From: an uncultured Mycoplasmatota bacterium
GTDB taxonomy: Bacteria > Bacillota_I > Bacilli_A > RF39 > UBA660
Direction: 5' to 3'
NCBI GenBank assembly: GCA_900549285.1
Contig: URNW01000002.1
Location: 24,704 to 88,703 of the forward strand
Length of the DNA stretch: 64,000 bases
The first letter of the stretch is position 1. Every line of letters starts with the position of its first letter. The translations under genes and the position numbers were made by a program. Below the pieces are notes generated by a model. The model had not been told where the DNA came from and did not search any database. It was given only the letters and a program-made list of their open reading frames with translations. Shown in pieces: positions 42,502 to 52,268 of the stretch.

Positions 42502-42532
42502 AAAAAAACTTTATGTTTCAATGAACATAAAG
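42502..42532 (-). terminator. Terminator after prmC
   Basis: CTTTATGTT / GAACATAAAG hairpin followed by TTTTTTTAT on the minus strand, overlapping the prmC stop codon. Confidence 0.8.
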
Positions 42533-43227
42533 CGATCAAAATTATTATAATCTTTTTCAATTATTATGTTAGCTTTTGGATAAGTGCTTAAAGCTATTTT
42601 TTTTATTTCGTCTCCTAAAGTTGCACCGATTTCAAAGATAATAATTCCTTTTTTATTTAGTAAGTGAGGAGCTATTTCAATTATTTTTTTATAAAATTCT
42701 AAGCCATTTTCTTTAGCATATAAAGCAATAGACGGTTCATATTTTGTTTCAGGGGAGGTGTATTCATTTTCTTTTACATAGGGAGGATTAGATATAATAA
42801 AATCATATTTTCCTTTTAATTTATCATTTAAAATATCCTTTTTGAAAAAGAAAACATCAACAGTATTTTCTAAAGCATTTTTTTTAGCTATTTTTAAAGC
42901 TGGCTTACTAATATCACAGGCATCTATTTTTATATCCAGATTTTTTTTTAAAGCGATTGCTATTGCTCCACTTCCTGTACATAAATCAATTCCTGTTTTT
43001 ATATTTTTCTTTTTTAATAACTTAATTGCTTTTTCAACTAAATATTCTGTTTCATATCTAGGAATTAAAACATTTTCATCTACAAAAATTTTACAATTAT
43101 AAAAATCTACATATCCAATTAAGTATTGAATTGGATAATTTCTTTTTAACTTTTCTTTGGCTTCTTTAATATTTCCTTTATAACTCTCTAATAATTCTTT
43201 TAATTCAGCTGTGCCGATTTTATTCAA
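42511..43227 (-). CDS. prmC: Release factor glutamine methyltransferase PrmC
   Basis: 238 aa. Methylates the GGQ glutamine of release factors. SAM motif 'GIDLCTGSGAIAIALKK', catalytic 'NPPYVKENEY', and 'PIQYLIGYVDFY' N-terminal recognition segment. TTG 43227, with AGGTG 6 nt before it, is preferred to GTG 43236. It overlaps prfA by 8 nt, the usual prfA-prmC pair. Confidence 0.94.
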   Translation of the reverse strand: MNKIGTAELKELLESYKGNIKEAKEKLKRNYPIQYLIGYVDFYNCKIFVDENVLIPRYETEYLVEKAIKLLKKKNIKTGIDLCTGSGAIAIALKKNLDIKIDACDISKPALKIAKKNALENTVDVFFFKKDILNDKLKGKYDFIISNPPYVKENEYTSPETKYEPSIALYAKENGLEFYKKIIEIAPHLLNKKGIIIFEIGATLGDEIKKIALSTYPKANIIIEKDYNNFDRFMFIET

Positions 43228-44284
43228 AAGATTCACCTGCTAATTTAAGTCTTAAATCTTCTGTTTGAAGAGCTTCAATAATTGGTTCTAATTCACCATC
43301 CATTACTCTATCTAGACTCATGATAGAAAAATTTATGCGGTGATCTGTTACACGATTTTGAGGATAATTATATGTTCTTATTTTTTCACTTCTATCTCCT
43401 GATCCAATTTTACTTTTTCGCTCATTTCCTAATTCTTTTTCTTCTTTTTGACGAATTTCATCTTGAATTTTAATTTTTAATAATTCCATTGCTCTATCTC
43501 GGTTGCGTAATTGGCTACGTTCTGTTTGACAAGTTACAACAACGCCTGTTGGAATATGTGTGAGTCTTACTGCTGAGTTTGCAGTATTAACTGATTGTCC
43601 ACCTGCTCCACTAGAGTGATAAACATCCATTTTAATATCACTTTCTTTGATGTCTATATTTGTAGTTTCTACTTCTGGCATTACTAAAACGGTAGCAGTT
43701 GAAGTATGTACTCTTCCTTGTGTTTCTGTTACTGGTACTCTTTGAACACGGTGAGAACCACTTTCATATTTTAGCTTTTTATAAACATTTTCCCCTTTAA
43801 TTAATATTTCTACTTGAGAGTAGCCACCACTTGTTCCTTCTACACTATGTAATTCTTCAATTTTCCATCCGTTTTTTTCTGCATAATAAGAATACATGCG
43901 GTATAAGTCTCCTGCAAAAATGTTGGCTTCATCTCCTCCAGCAGCCCCTCTAATTTCCATAATGATATTTTTTCCATCATATTCATCTTTTGGAACTAGT
44001 AATATTTCTAATTCCTTGGTTATTTTTTCTAGTTTCTCTTTTAATGCATCTAGTTCTTCTTTAGCTACTTCTTTTAATTCTTCATCTTTCATTAAAATTT
44101 TAGCATCTTCTATTTCTTTTAATGTATTTTTGTATTCATCATATTTTTTTACAGTTTCTTCTAAATCACTAGATTCTTTTGATAATGCTCTAATTTTGTT
44201 ATAATCATTCATATTTTCAGGATTTGTTAAATCACGTTGTAATTCATTATATTTATTTACAATTGCATCTAGTCTTTCAAACAT
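43220..44284 (-). CDS. prfA: Peptide chain release factor 1
   Basis: 354 aa. Recognises UAA/UAG. GGQ motif in 'SSGAGGQSVNTANSAVRL'; the PxT codon-recognition position reads 'VPVTETQGRVHTSTATV'. ATG 44284 follows AAAGGAAAG; an in-frame extension upstream has no site and is rejected. Confidence 0.97.
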   Translation of the reverse strand: MFERLDAIVNKYNELQRDLTNPENMNDYNKIRALSKESSDLEETVKKYDEYKNTLKEIEDAKILMKDEELKEVAKEELDALKEKLEKITKELEILLVPKDEYDGKNIIMEIRGAAGGDEANIFAGDLYRMYSYYAEKNGWKIEELHSVEGTSGGYSQVEILIKGENVYKKLKYESGSHRVQRVPVTETQGRVHTSTATVLVMPEVETTNIDIKESDIKMDVYHSSGAGGQSVNTANSAVRLTHIPTGVVVTCQTERSQLRNRDRAMELLKIKIQDEIRQKEEKELGNERKSKIGSGDRSEKIRTYNYPQNRVTDHRINFSIMSLDRVMDGELEPIIEALQTEDLRLKLAGESFE

Positions 44285-44338
44285 TAAAATCTTTCCTTTC
44301 TTTCCTATTATATCAATAAATAAAGAGAAAAACAAACA

Positions 44339-44785
44339 TTAACTGTTTGCTTCATCTTCATCTACATCAATTACTACTAAATCTTCTAAATCATCATCAG
44401 GTAGATCATCATCTGTATCTGTATCATAAAAGATATCCTTTTCACTTTCTTCTTCCATTATATCTTCTTCATTTATTTCATCATTTTCATTTAGAAGTGG
44501 CTCATCATCATCTTCATCATCAACAATTACTTTAGGATTATGAAGTTCTTTTAAATCCCAATAGCCATCTTCTAACATAATAAATCTTTTATTGGTTGTT
44601 AAAAGTTCAAAAAAGTCTGCTATTTTTTCTTCAAAAATATGGTCAGGTAATTCTAAAGCATTACATACTTTTTGAAACAATTCATTAATTTTCATTTTTT
44701 GCTTTTCTTCACTTAAAATGATGTAAGCAATGTCGTCGTAATTCATGGTTTCGAGTTCTTCTTTTGGTATATCTTTTAATTTCAT
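44339..44785 (-). CDS. rpoE: RNA polymerase delta subunit
   Basis: 148 aa. N-terminal globular HARE-HTH domain ('YDDIAYIILSEEKQKMKINELFQKV') and a long, almost wholly acidic tail rich in D/E. Delta recycles RNA polymerase in Bacillota. The acidic repeats explain the low-complexity DNA here. Confidence 0.95.
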   Translation of the reverse strand: MKLKDIPKEELETMNYDDIAYIILSEEKQKMKINELFQKVCNALELPDHIFEEKIADFFELLTTNKRFIMLEDGYWDLKELHNPKVIVDDEDDDEPLLNENDEINEEDIMEEESEKDIFYDTDTDDDLPDDDLEDLVVIDVDEDEANS

Positions 44786-44886
44786 AAATATCTCCTTCGT
44801 TCGTAAACATTATATGACTCAACTTCTTATATGTGATTAAGTCTTTGTAATTGTAATATGGATTATATTATTTGTCAATTCTTAAT

Positions 44887-46632
44887 TTACATTTTTTCAG
44901 GAATATTTATACCTAATATTTTTAATAGGTATTGATTGTTATCAAAAATTAGTTTTGTTAAGGCTAGCCATGAAGATCTTGTTTCTAAATTTTTCTCTGT
45001 TAGTATTTTATTTTCTGCATAAAAATTATTATATAGATTCGTTATTTTATATAAATATTCACATATTTCATTTAATGAACAATTTTCATAACTTCTTTTA
45101 ATAATTTTCTTTAAGTCTAACATAGTTATGATAATTTTTCTTTCAGTTTCTGTTTTTAGACTTATTATATTTTTATAATCAATATTAGCTTCTTTGGCTT
45201 TCTTTAACAATGAATTCATTCTTACACATGAATATAATAAATAAGTTCCTGTTTTTCCATTTAGATCAGTAAATTTTTCGATATCAAAATTGTAATCCGT
45301 TGTTCTAAATGGAAGCAGGTCAGCATATTTAATTGCCGCGGTAGCAATTGTTTTAGCAATTTCTTGTCTATTTTCAGTAATATTTTCCATTAATCTTTTT
45401 TTGCACTCTTCTGTTACACTTTCTAAAAGGTTTGATAGAGGCATTACTCCTCCATCTCTTGTTTTAAAAGGCTTGCCATCAGGTCCATTCATGGTACCAA
45501 AGCCATTAAAGATTAACTTTGTTTTTTCATTTATCATTTTACTTTTATAAGCCGCTCTAAATACTTGAGTGAAGTGTAAGTCTTGACGTTTATCTACTAT
45601 GTACCATATTTCATCTGGATTAAATTTTTTCATTCTTTCCCAAATAGCTGCTAAATCTGTTGCTTCATATGATACGGCTTTATTACTTTTTACTAAAATT
45701 AAAGGTGGCATTTCTAATTTATCTTGTTCTTCTTTTATATCAATTACTTCTGCTCCATTACTTTTAGTAATTATATTTTGACTATATAAGTAATTGAAAA
45801 GTTCATCCATGTATTCAAAATTATCAGATTCGCCTTCCCATAAATCAAAATCTACATTTAAGTCTTGATAAATGCTTTTTATTTCATTCACACTTATTTT
45901 TACAATTTTTTTCCATAAAGCATAATATCCTTTTTGTTTGTTTTGAAGCTCTAAATTAATTTTTCTTGCTTCTTCCATAATTTCTTCATTTTCTTTGGCC
46001 TTTATTGTTGCTGTTGGATAAAGTTCTATTAAATCTTCATTTGTTAAATTGAAATCTACCTCTTCTCCATCATAATCTTCTTTAAAGTAGGCTAAGTCGG
46101 GATATCTTGTTTTAATTTCAAGGATTACCATTCCCATAGGTCTACCCCAATCCCCTAAATGAATATCACTAATTGTAGTTGCACCAACACTTTTACAAAG
46201 ATTATTTAGTGCTTGGCCTATGTTTGCACTTCTTAGATGACCTACGTGAAGTACTTTGGCAACATTTGGACCGCCATAATCTAGAAATATTGTTTTTTTA
46301 ATTCCTAAATTATAATTTGAAGTAATATTTTCTAAAGAATTATTCGCAAAGTTTATTAAAAATTCATCACTTAATTTTATGTTTATAAATCCTGGTGGGG
46401 CTACATTTATTTCTTTAAATTCTTTAAAATCTTTTAGTAATAGTACTATTTTATTTGCAATATTTATAGGATTATCATGATATATTTTAGCTAATTTCAT
46501 AGCATCATTATATTGGTAATCACTTAAATCAGGTCTATTAGATGGATTTAATGTTACTTCTTCTATTGGATAATTATTATCTTGTAAAATCTTTTTTATT
46601 TTTTTTTCTAGATCATGTATAGTATAATTCAT
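44887..46632 (-). CDS. argS: Arginyl-tRNA synthetase
   Basis: 581 aa class I synthetase. 'HVGHLRSANIGQAL' is the HIGH box; a tRNA-binding DALR domain forms the C-terminus ('GTYLLYSCVRMNSLLKKA'). KMSK is degenerate, as is normal for ArgRS. It overlaps the DUF1934 gene by 4 nt, as in B. subtilis (ywiB-argS). Confidence 0.96.
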   Translation of the reverse strand: MNYTIHDLEKKIKKILQDNNYPIEEVTLNPSNRPDLSDYQYNDAMKLAKIYHDNPINIANKIVLLLKDFKEFKEINVAPPGFINIKLSDEFLINFANNSLENITSNYNLGIKKTIFLDYGGPNVAKVLHVGHLRSANIGQALNNLCKSVGATTISDIHLGDWGRPMGMVILEIKTRYPDLAYFKEDYDGEEVDFNLTNEDLIELYPTATIKAKENEEIMEEARKINLELQNKQKGYYALWKKIVKISVNEIKSIYQDLNVDFDLWEGESDNFEYMDELFNYLYSQNIITKSNGAEVIDIKEEQDKLEMPPLILVKSNKAVSYEATDLAAIWERMKKFNPDEIWYIVDKRQDLHFTQVFRAAYKSKMINEKTKLIFNGFGTMNGPDGKPFKTRDGGVMPLSNLLESVTEECKKRLMENITENRQEIAKTIATAAIKYADLLPFRTTDYNFDIEKFTDLNGKTGTYLLYSCVRMNSLLKKAKEANIDYKNIISLKTETERKIIITMLDLKKIIKRSYENCSLNEICEYLYKITNLYNNFYAENKILTEKNLETRSSWLALTKLIFDNNQYLLKILGINIPEKM

Positions 46633-46973
46633 GATAAATCACTCATTTCTATTTCTATTTTTAAGGTTTTTTCTTGACTTTCTAAACGATACTCTATTGT
46701 TATTTTATTATCTTTATTTTGAAAGTTATGTTTTTGGATGGGGATTTCTAATCTATGATTTAATTCTTTTAAAGTTAATATGGCTTTTTCTTTTTTTATG
46801 TTTAAAATGCTTTCTAAGTTTTCTTTTTCTAATGAATGGTCATTTATGTCTATCTTAAATGAATCTGTTTCATTTTCATAAGTTAATATATTATCTTTAA
46901 AAGTTCCAAGTAAATTTTCTTTAAATAATAAAATTTCTTCTTCATAAGTATTTATTATTAGTTCTTTGTTCAT
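46629..46973 (-). CDS. DUF1934-family protein (YwiB-like)
   Basis: 114 aa calycin-like beta-barrel protein of unknown function, found next to argS across Bacillota. Translationally coupled to argS (ATGA overlap). 'ITIEYRLESQEKTLKIEIEM' matches the conserved end. Confidence 0.85.
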   Translation of the reverse strand: MNKELIINTYEEEILLFKENLLGTFKDNILTYENETDSFKIDINDHSLEKENLESILNIKKEKAILTLKELNHRLEIPIQKHNFQNKDNKITIEYRLESQEKTLKIEIEMSDLS

Positions 46974-47067
46974 ACAATCACCAATTCCTATTCATTATAC
47001 TAAAAATGAGGTAAAAATACAAATAAATTTTTCTTTTTTTAGCATAATAAAATTGGGTGAATACGAC

Positions 47068-49020
47068 ATGCGAGTATTACGTTTCTGTTTTAAAATCTGT
47101 TTCTTTTTATTTCTTTCTTTTATAGTAATTATGATTGGCTTATATTTGTATGCTTATTTAAGCCCTAAATTAGAACTTAGAACAGCTGGACAATATTATA
47201 TATATGATGGGAATGATGAGCTTGTTTATCAGGGGTCAAGTACTAGTGAGTGGGTTAGTTTGGAGGATATTAACTATAATTTAATAAATGCAGTTATTAG
47301 TGTGGAAGATAAAAATTTTTATCAACATCATGGGTTTGATTATTTAAGAATTGCTAGAGCTATGTATCTCAATATTAAAAATGGTAAGATTACGCAAGGA
47401 GCTTCTACGATTTCTCAACAGTATGTTAAAAATATTTTTTTAGATTTTAGTACTACTTGGAGTAGAAAGATAAAAGAAGCATTTTTAACGTTAGAATTAG
47501 AAGTCCATTATACAAAAGATGAAATATTAGAAGGATATTTAAATACGATTAATTATGGGCAAGGTAATTTTGGTATAGGAAACGCTAGTCGATATTACTT
47601 TAATAAAGATCCTATTGATTTAACACTAGAAGAATCACTTATTTTAGCAGGGATTCCTAATAGTCCAGAAAATTATAATCCTGTTGCAAATTATGATTTG
47701 GCGATTAAAAGAGCTCTGATTGTTGCTCAAAGTATGGTTTTAAATGGTTATTTATCTCAAGAAGAATATGATTCTTTATTTCAAGATGAAATTTCCATTT
47801 ATGGTAAATCATCTTTAGAAAATTTAGATATGCTTATGTATTATCAAGATGCTGTTATTGAAGAATTAAAAAGTATTCATACAATACCAGAAGAGTTATT
47901 ACAAGCAGGAGGAATTAAAATATATACTTATCTAGATTTAGATGCTCAAAAAGACTTAGAAGAAAATATTCTTTCTTATTTATCAAATAGTGATTTACAG
48001 TCTGCAAGTGTTGTAATTGATCCTGATACAGGTGGGGTTATTGCTTTATCAGGAGGTGTAAGTTATGCGGAAAGTCAATATAATCGTGCAACACAAGCGA
48101 AAAGACAAGTTGGAAGTACTATGAAACCATTTTTGTATTATGGAGCTTTAGAAGAGGGAATGACTTCGGCTTCTACTTTTAATAGTCAATATACAACATT
48201 TACTCTAAGTAATGGAGATATTTATTCACCAAAGAATTATGGTTCTATTTATGCTAATAAAGAAATTACTATGGCGGAGGCAATTGCAGTATCAGATAAT
48301 GTTTATGCAGTTAAGACAAATATGTTTTTAGGAGCTTCAAAGTTAGTTGAAACTGCAAGTAAAGTAGGGATAGAAGCTCAATTAGAGCCCGTTGCTTCTC
48401 TTGCTTTAGGAACGAAAGAGATGAGTGTGTTGGATCTGGCTCGTGGGTATACTACTTTTGCAACAGGTGGATATAAAGAAGATATTGGCTTTATTAGAAA
48501 AATAGTAGATAGTGAAGGAAATATCTTATATGAAAAAGAAGAAGCTAAAGAATTGGTCTTAAATATGAATTATAATTATATTTTAACAGAAATGCTTACA
48601 GGAACAACTAATAGTCGCTTTAAAGATTATGCAAATCCTACCGCTCTAACGATTGCTTCTAAATTATCAAGAAAGTATGCTATAAAAACAGGGACAACGG
48701 ATACAGATTTTTGGATTGCAGGTTATAATCCCGATATTGTTATGGTAACTTGGGTAGGAATGGATGATAATAGTCCTCTAAGTGCTAGTGATTCTTATAT
48801 TTCAAAAAATATATGGGCTGAAACAGTTGAAGATATTTTAGCTGATACCGAAGAACATTGGTATGAGACGCCTTTAAATGTTGTTGGTGTTGTTTTAGAT
48901 GCTGTAAGTGGTATTCCTACCAATGATACCTCAAAAGCTACTTTATATTATTTTGTTAAAGGAACTGAGGACGTGATCCAAACGGAGTATGTCTCTAAAG
49001 AGGAAGAAATAGAAGAATAA
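47068..49020 (+). CDS. Class A penicillin-binding protein (transglycosylase/transpeptidase)
   Basis: 650 aa. Anchor helix (about 12-33), GT51 glycosyltransferase with 'SVEDKNFYQHHGFDYLRIARA', 'GASTISQQYVKNIF' and 'KDEILEGYLNTINYG', then transpeptidase with Ser in 'GSTMKPF' (SxxK), 'SDN' (SxN) and 'KTGTTDTDFW' (KTG). Polymerises and cross-links peptidoglycan. ATG 47068 follows GGGTGAAT; an in-frame extension upstream of it is not credible. PBP1a/2a type. Confidence 0.95.
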   Translation: MRVLRFCFKICFFLFLSFIVIMIGLYLYAYLSPKLELRTAGQYYIYDGNDELVYQGSSTSEWVSLEDINYNLINAVISVEDKNFYQHHGFDYLRIARAMYLNIKNGKITQGASTISQQYVKNIFLDFSTTWSRKIKEAFLTLELEVHYTKDEILEGYLNTINYGQGNFGIGNASRYYFNKDPIDLTLEESLILAGIPNSPENYNPVANYDLAIKRALIVAQSMVLNGYLSQEEYDSLFQDEISIYGKSSLENLDMLMYYQDAVIEELKSIHTIPEELLQAGGIKIYTYLDLDAQKDLEENILSYLSNSDLQSASVVIDPDTGGVIALSGGVSYAESQYNRATQAKRQVGSTMKPFLYYGALEEGMTSASTFNSQYTTFTLSNGDIYSPKNYGSIYANKEITMAEAIAVSDNVYAVKTNMFLGASKLVETASKVGIEAQLEPVASLALGTKEMSVLDLARGYTTFATGGYKEDIGFIRKIVDSEGNILYEKEEAKELVLNMNYNYILTEMLTGTTNSRFKDYANPTALTIASKLSRKYAIKTGTTDTDFWIAGYNPDIVMVTWVGMDDNSPLSASDSYISKNIWAETVEDILADTEEHWYETPLNVVGVVLDAVSGIPTNDTSKATLYYFVKGTEDVIQTEYVSKEEEIEE

Positions 49021-49058
49021 AAAATGTTGGTAACTTTTTGGTTATCAACATTTATTTT
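49019..49058. terminator. Bidirectional terminator between the PBP gene and gpmI
   Basis: AAATGTTG / CAACATTT hairpin with A/T runs, between convergent genes. Confidence 0.8.
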
Positions 49059-50554
49059 TGAATGAATAGTGATGGGGTATTAGACATTTCATCTGGTAAA
49101 GCAATATTCATATATTCTAGTATTGTTGGTGCCACGTTTGTTAGATCACCACTTTTTTTAAGTTCTACATTTAAATCAGTTATGATAAATGGTACTTTAC
49201 TTGTTGTATGAGTGGTTACTGGATTTCCAAATTCATCTAACATAATATCGGCGTTTCCATGATCGGCTAAAATAATCATTGTATAAAAATTATCTTCAGC
49301 TACTTCAAATAATCTTTCTAGGCAAACATCTACAGTTGTTACTGCTTTTATGGTAGCTTCTAAATTTCCTGTATGACCTACCATATCAGGGTTTGCTAGA
49401 TTCATAAAAATAAAGTCGGTATCTTTTTCCATGGCTTGAATTGCTTTTTTGGTAACTTCAATTGCACTCATTTCAGGTTTTAAATCGTAGGTTTCAACTT
49501 TAGGTGATGGTATTAGAATTTTTTCACATTTGGCTAGTTTTCCGTTATACATGCCATCAAAGAAATAAGTAACATGTGCATATTTTTCTGTTTCAGCGAT
49601 TCTTGCTTGGGTAAGACCTAAAGAACTTAAATATATTCCTAAAGGATTGGTTACGTTGATATCTTCAAGAAAATTGTTTGTTTTAATATCTTTATCTAAA
49701 GGAAAAAAACTATAAACTTTTAGGTTTTGATACTGATAAGTTGGAAACTCTTCAAAGTTATCTTTAGTAAATGCTCTTAATATTTGTTTCCCACGATCAC
49801 TTCGATAATTCATCCATAAGATCATATCATCATCTTTAATTGTTTCATTTGGTTCAATTATTAAAGGATATAAAAATTCATCTGTTTGGTCTTTTTTATA
49901 TAAAGTTAAAATACCATCTGTTGCACTTTTGGCTTTAATTCCGATTCCTTTTGTAAGTAAGTCATAATAGATTTTTGTACGATCATAATTGTTATCTCGA
50001 TCCATAGCATAGTATCTTCCACAAATACTTATAATATTGGCATTTTTATCATCCTTTATTTTTTCTTCTAATTCTTGAACAAAATTAATTGCTGCATTTA
50101 CCTTGGTATCTCTTCCATCTGTAATTAAGTGGAAGTTAATCTTTTTAGCATTATTTTCTTTTAATATTTCATATACATTTAAAAAGTGTTCTAGGTTGGA
50201 ATGAACTTTTCCATTACTATATAAGCCAATTATATGTACTGTTTTACTTTTTGCTTCCTCTAAAAATTCATTAAATAGTAGATTGTCTTTGTTTATAGTT
50301 TTTAAGAATTCCGTTATTCTAGGTCCATGTTGCATTATTTTTCTTCCTGCACCAATAGTCATATGCCCTATTTCACTATTTCCAAATTCTCCTTCATTTA
50401 AACCTACATATTCTTCAGACGCATAAAGAGTTGTATGGGGATATGTATTCCATAGCTTATCAAAATTTTTAGTATCAGCCATTTTAATTGCATTTCCATA
50501 CTCTTCTTCTCGATAACCAAAACCATCAAGAATTACTGTTAATATTTTTTGCAT
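49052..50554 (-). CDS. gpmI: 2,3-bisphosphoglycerate-independent phosphoglycerate mutase
   Basis: 500 aa alkaline-phosphatase-superfamily glycolytic enzyme. 'ILDGFGYREEEYGNAI', phospho-serine in 'GNSEIGHMTIGAGR', 'LITDGRDT', 'DRDNNYDR', 'NLANPDMVGHTGN' and 'ILADHGNAD' are all intact. In sporulating bacteria this Mn-dependent form controls 3-phosphoglycerate storage in the forespore. AAAGGTG precedes the ATG. Confidence 0.97.
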   Translation of the reverse strand: MQKILTVILDGFGYREEEYGNAIKMADTKNFDKLWNTYPHTTLYASEEYVGLNEGEFGNSEIGHMTIGAGRKIMQHGPRITEFLKTINKDNLLFNEFLEEAKSKTVHIIGLYSNGKVHSNLEHFLNVYEILKENNAKKINFHLITDGRDTKVNAAINFVQELEEKIKDDKNANIISICGRYYAMDRDNNYDRTKIYYDLLTKGIGIKAKSATDGILTLYKKDQTDEFLYPLIIEPNETIKDDDMILWMNYRSDRGKQILRAFTKDNFEEFPTYQYQNLKVYSFFPLDKDIKTNNFLEDINVTNPLGIYLSSLGLTQARIAETEKYAHVTYFFDGMYNGKLAKCEKILIPSPKVETYDLKPEMSAIEVTKKAIQAMEKDTDFIFMNLANPDMVGHTGNLEATIKAVTTVDVCLERLFEVAEDNFYTMIILADHGNADIMLDEFGNPVTTHTTSKVPFIITDLNVELKKSGDLTNVAPTILEYMNIALPDEMSNTPSLFIQK

Positions 50555-50611
50555 ATATTCACCTTTTTCAGATTAATCATATCATAAATTTTCAAAAAAA
50601 ACAATTTTACA

Positions 50612-50638
50612 AATAAAAAAGGGATTGTACTCCCTTTA
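50612..50638 (-). terminator. Terminator after spo0A
   Basis: AAAGGGA / TCCCTTT hairpin with a T6 run on the minus strand at the spo0A stop codon. Confidence 0.85.
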
Positions 50639-51409
50639 GACTTGTAATAATTTCTTGTCATAGCGTAAGCGATCGGCAATTGTTGCAATAAATTCAGAAT
50701 TTGTTGGTTTGGCTCTTTCAAAGGCTACACTATTGCCAAATATTTCTTCCATTAAATCATAATCGCCTCTATTCCAACTAACTTCTATTGCATGACGAAT
50801 GGCTCTTTCTACCCGTGATGCTGTCGTTGAAAATCTTATCGCTACTTCTGGATATATTTCTTTGGTGATTCCACCATAACTATCGTTATTTTTATAAAAT
50901 AAGAATACACTTTCTCTTATATAGTTGTAACCTTTGATATGGCTTGGTATTCCTAATTGGTGTAATATTTTACTAATTGCTACATGTAGTTCTCTTTCTT
51001 TATCATTTAATTCCACAGCTTTTAAATTTTCCCTTTTGGCTATTTCAATAATTCTTGTTTCTAAAGCTAACATGCTGAATGGTTTTAGCATGTAATAGCT
51101 AACTCCGTAATTATTTGTCATATTAATGGTGTATTCTTTTTTATAACTTGTCAAAATAATTACTTTTTTCTTGATATTTTCTTGTTTCATTCGTTCTAAA
51201 ATGGTTAGACCATCTATTTCAGGGAGGATGATATCCATACAAATAATATCATATTCATTTTTGTGGTTTATGATGTAATCTAAAGCATCTTTCCCATTAT
51301 TAATTACTTTTACTACTTCGATTACTGCGTGACTACTAAATTGCTTTTCGATTTTAGCAGTAATATTTTTGTTGTCATCTACTACTAAAACTCTTGTTAA
51401 ATTTTCCAT
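50636..51409 (-). CDS. spo0A: Sporulation master regulator Spo0A
   Basis: 257 aa. Receiver domain with 'VLVVDDNKN', phospho-acceptor in 'IICMDIILPEIDGL', 'ILTSYK' and 'MLKPF'. The effector domain is near-canonical: 'ISKILHQLGIPSHIKGYNYIRESV', 'TKEIYPEVA', 'VERAIRHAIEVSWNRGD'. Binds 0A boxes to start sporulation. ATG 51409 follows AAGGAG. Placed by tpiA/pgk rather than spoIVB, its usual neighbour. Two 0A-box-like sites lie upstream. Confidence 0.97.
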   Translation of the reverse strand: MENLTRVLVVDDNKNITAKIEKQFSSHAVIEVVKVINNGKDALDYIINHKNEYDIICMDIILPEIDGLTILERMKQENIKKKVIILTSYKKEYTINMTNNYGVSYYMLKPFSMLALETRIIEIAKRENLKAVELNDKERELHVAISKILHQLGIPSHIKGYNYIRESVFLFYKNNDSYGGITKEIYPEVAIRFSTTASRVERAIRHAIEVSWNRGDYDLMEEIFGNSVAFERAKPTNSEFIATIADRLRYDKKLLQV

Positions 51410-51510
51410 TTTGATCTCCTTCAATTAGTTATTATTTACTACACGCAAAATCATTATATCACATAAGTTGACAACTTACCAGTAAATCTTTTGTCTAGTT
51501 ATGTAAAGTT

Positions 51511-51528
51511 TTGTCGACGCCTGTCGAA
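51511..51528 (+). promoter_or_regulatory. Pair of Spo0A-box-like sites upstream of spo0A
   Basis: TTGTCGAC (51511-51518) and CTGTCGAA (51521-51528), 10 bp apart, about 100-120 bp upstream of the spo0A start. Spo0A controls its own promoter via such boxes in B. subtilis; the same is likely here. Confidence 0.6.
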
Positions 51529-51542
51529 AAAAATAACAACTG

Positions 51543-52268
51543 TTATTTTGCTGCTATTTTTTTAATAATTATTGGGATATTTTCGGGGTTTAATATAGAG
51601 GAACAAATAATAAATCCATCTAATCCATCTAGTTTTGATAAACTGTTTATGTTATCAGTATTTACATTTCCACCAAAAATAACTTGAGCATTTATTTGAT
51701 AATAATCTTGAATTAATTTTTTTATAAATATGATGATGGATCTTATTTTTAAAATGTCATAGGTGGTATTGTTTCCTATTAAATATGTTGGTTCATAGGC
51801 AATTATAATATTTTTTAATTCTCCGTTATTTAATTTATTAAAAATTCTTGCAATTTGTTTTTCTAGTATTTGATATTCTACTTTTCTTTCTTTTTCTTCT
51901 TTGGTTTCCCCAATGCAATAAATTACTTTGATGTTATGGTTTAAAGCACTTTTTATTTTTTCTAATATTTCATATTCTGTTTCTTTATAGTATTTTCTTC
52001 TTTCGTAGTGTCCTATAATGGCATATGATACATTTAGGCTTTTTAATTGATTTATTTTGATATCTCCTGTCAAATTTAAAGATTCGTTTAAGGATAAATC
52101 TTGAACAGCTAGCTTTATGTTGTCATTTTTAAATAAGGGTAAATATATATTACTCGGAGCTAAAATTAAATTTATGTTCTCTTCTTTTATTTTGATAAAA
52201 TATTCTTTATATTTTATCATTTCTTCATATGTTTGATAGGATTTTAAATTACATATCAAGTATTTCAA
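51543..52268 (-). CDS. tpiA: Divergent triosephosphate isomerase
   Basis: 241 aa. Catalytic residues are kept: Lys in 'CNLKSY', His in 'IIGHYERR', Glu in 'AYEPTYLIG'. The surrounding signatures have drifted: canonical GHSERR has Y for S, the catalytic loop PVWAIGTG reads PTYLIGNN, and the phosphate loop 'GGNVNTDN' and 'CSSIL' replace the usual YGGSV and GGASL. TTG start inside the pgk end, with GGAGGAAG as its site. Coupled to pgk, so TIM function is very likely, but with altered kinetics or a second copy elsewhere in the genome possible. Confidence 0.85.
   Translation of the reverse strand: MKYLICNLKSYQTYEEMIKYKEYFIKIKEENINLILAPSNIYLPLFKNDNIKLAVQDLSLNESLNLTGDIKINQLKSLNVSYAIIGHYERRKYYKETEYEILEKIKSALNHNIKVIYCIGETKEEKERKVEYQILEKQIARIFNKLNNGELKNIIIAYEPTYLIGNNTTYDILKIRSIIIFIKKLIQDYYQINAQVIFGGNVNTDNINSLSKLDGLDGFIICSSILNPENIPIIIKKIAAK

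Noticed and set aside
44347..44535. Histidine/leucine-rich open frame opposite rpoE
   Set aside because: Shadow of the acidic Asp/Glu repeats of the delta subunit on the other strand.
50539..50721. Short frame between gpmI and spo0A
   Set aside because: Overlaps the spo0A 3' end and terminator in another frame; no start signal.
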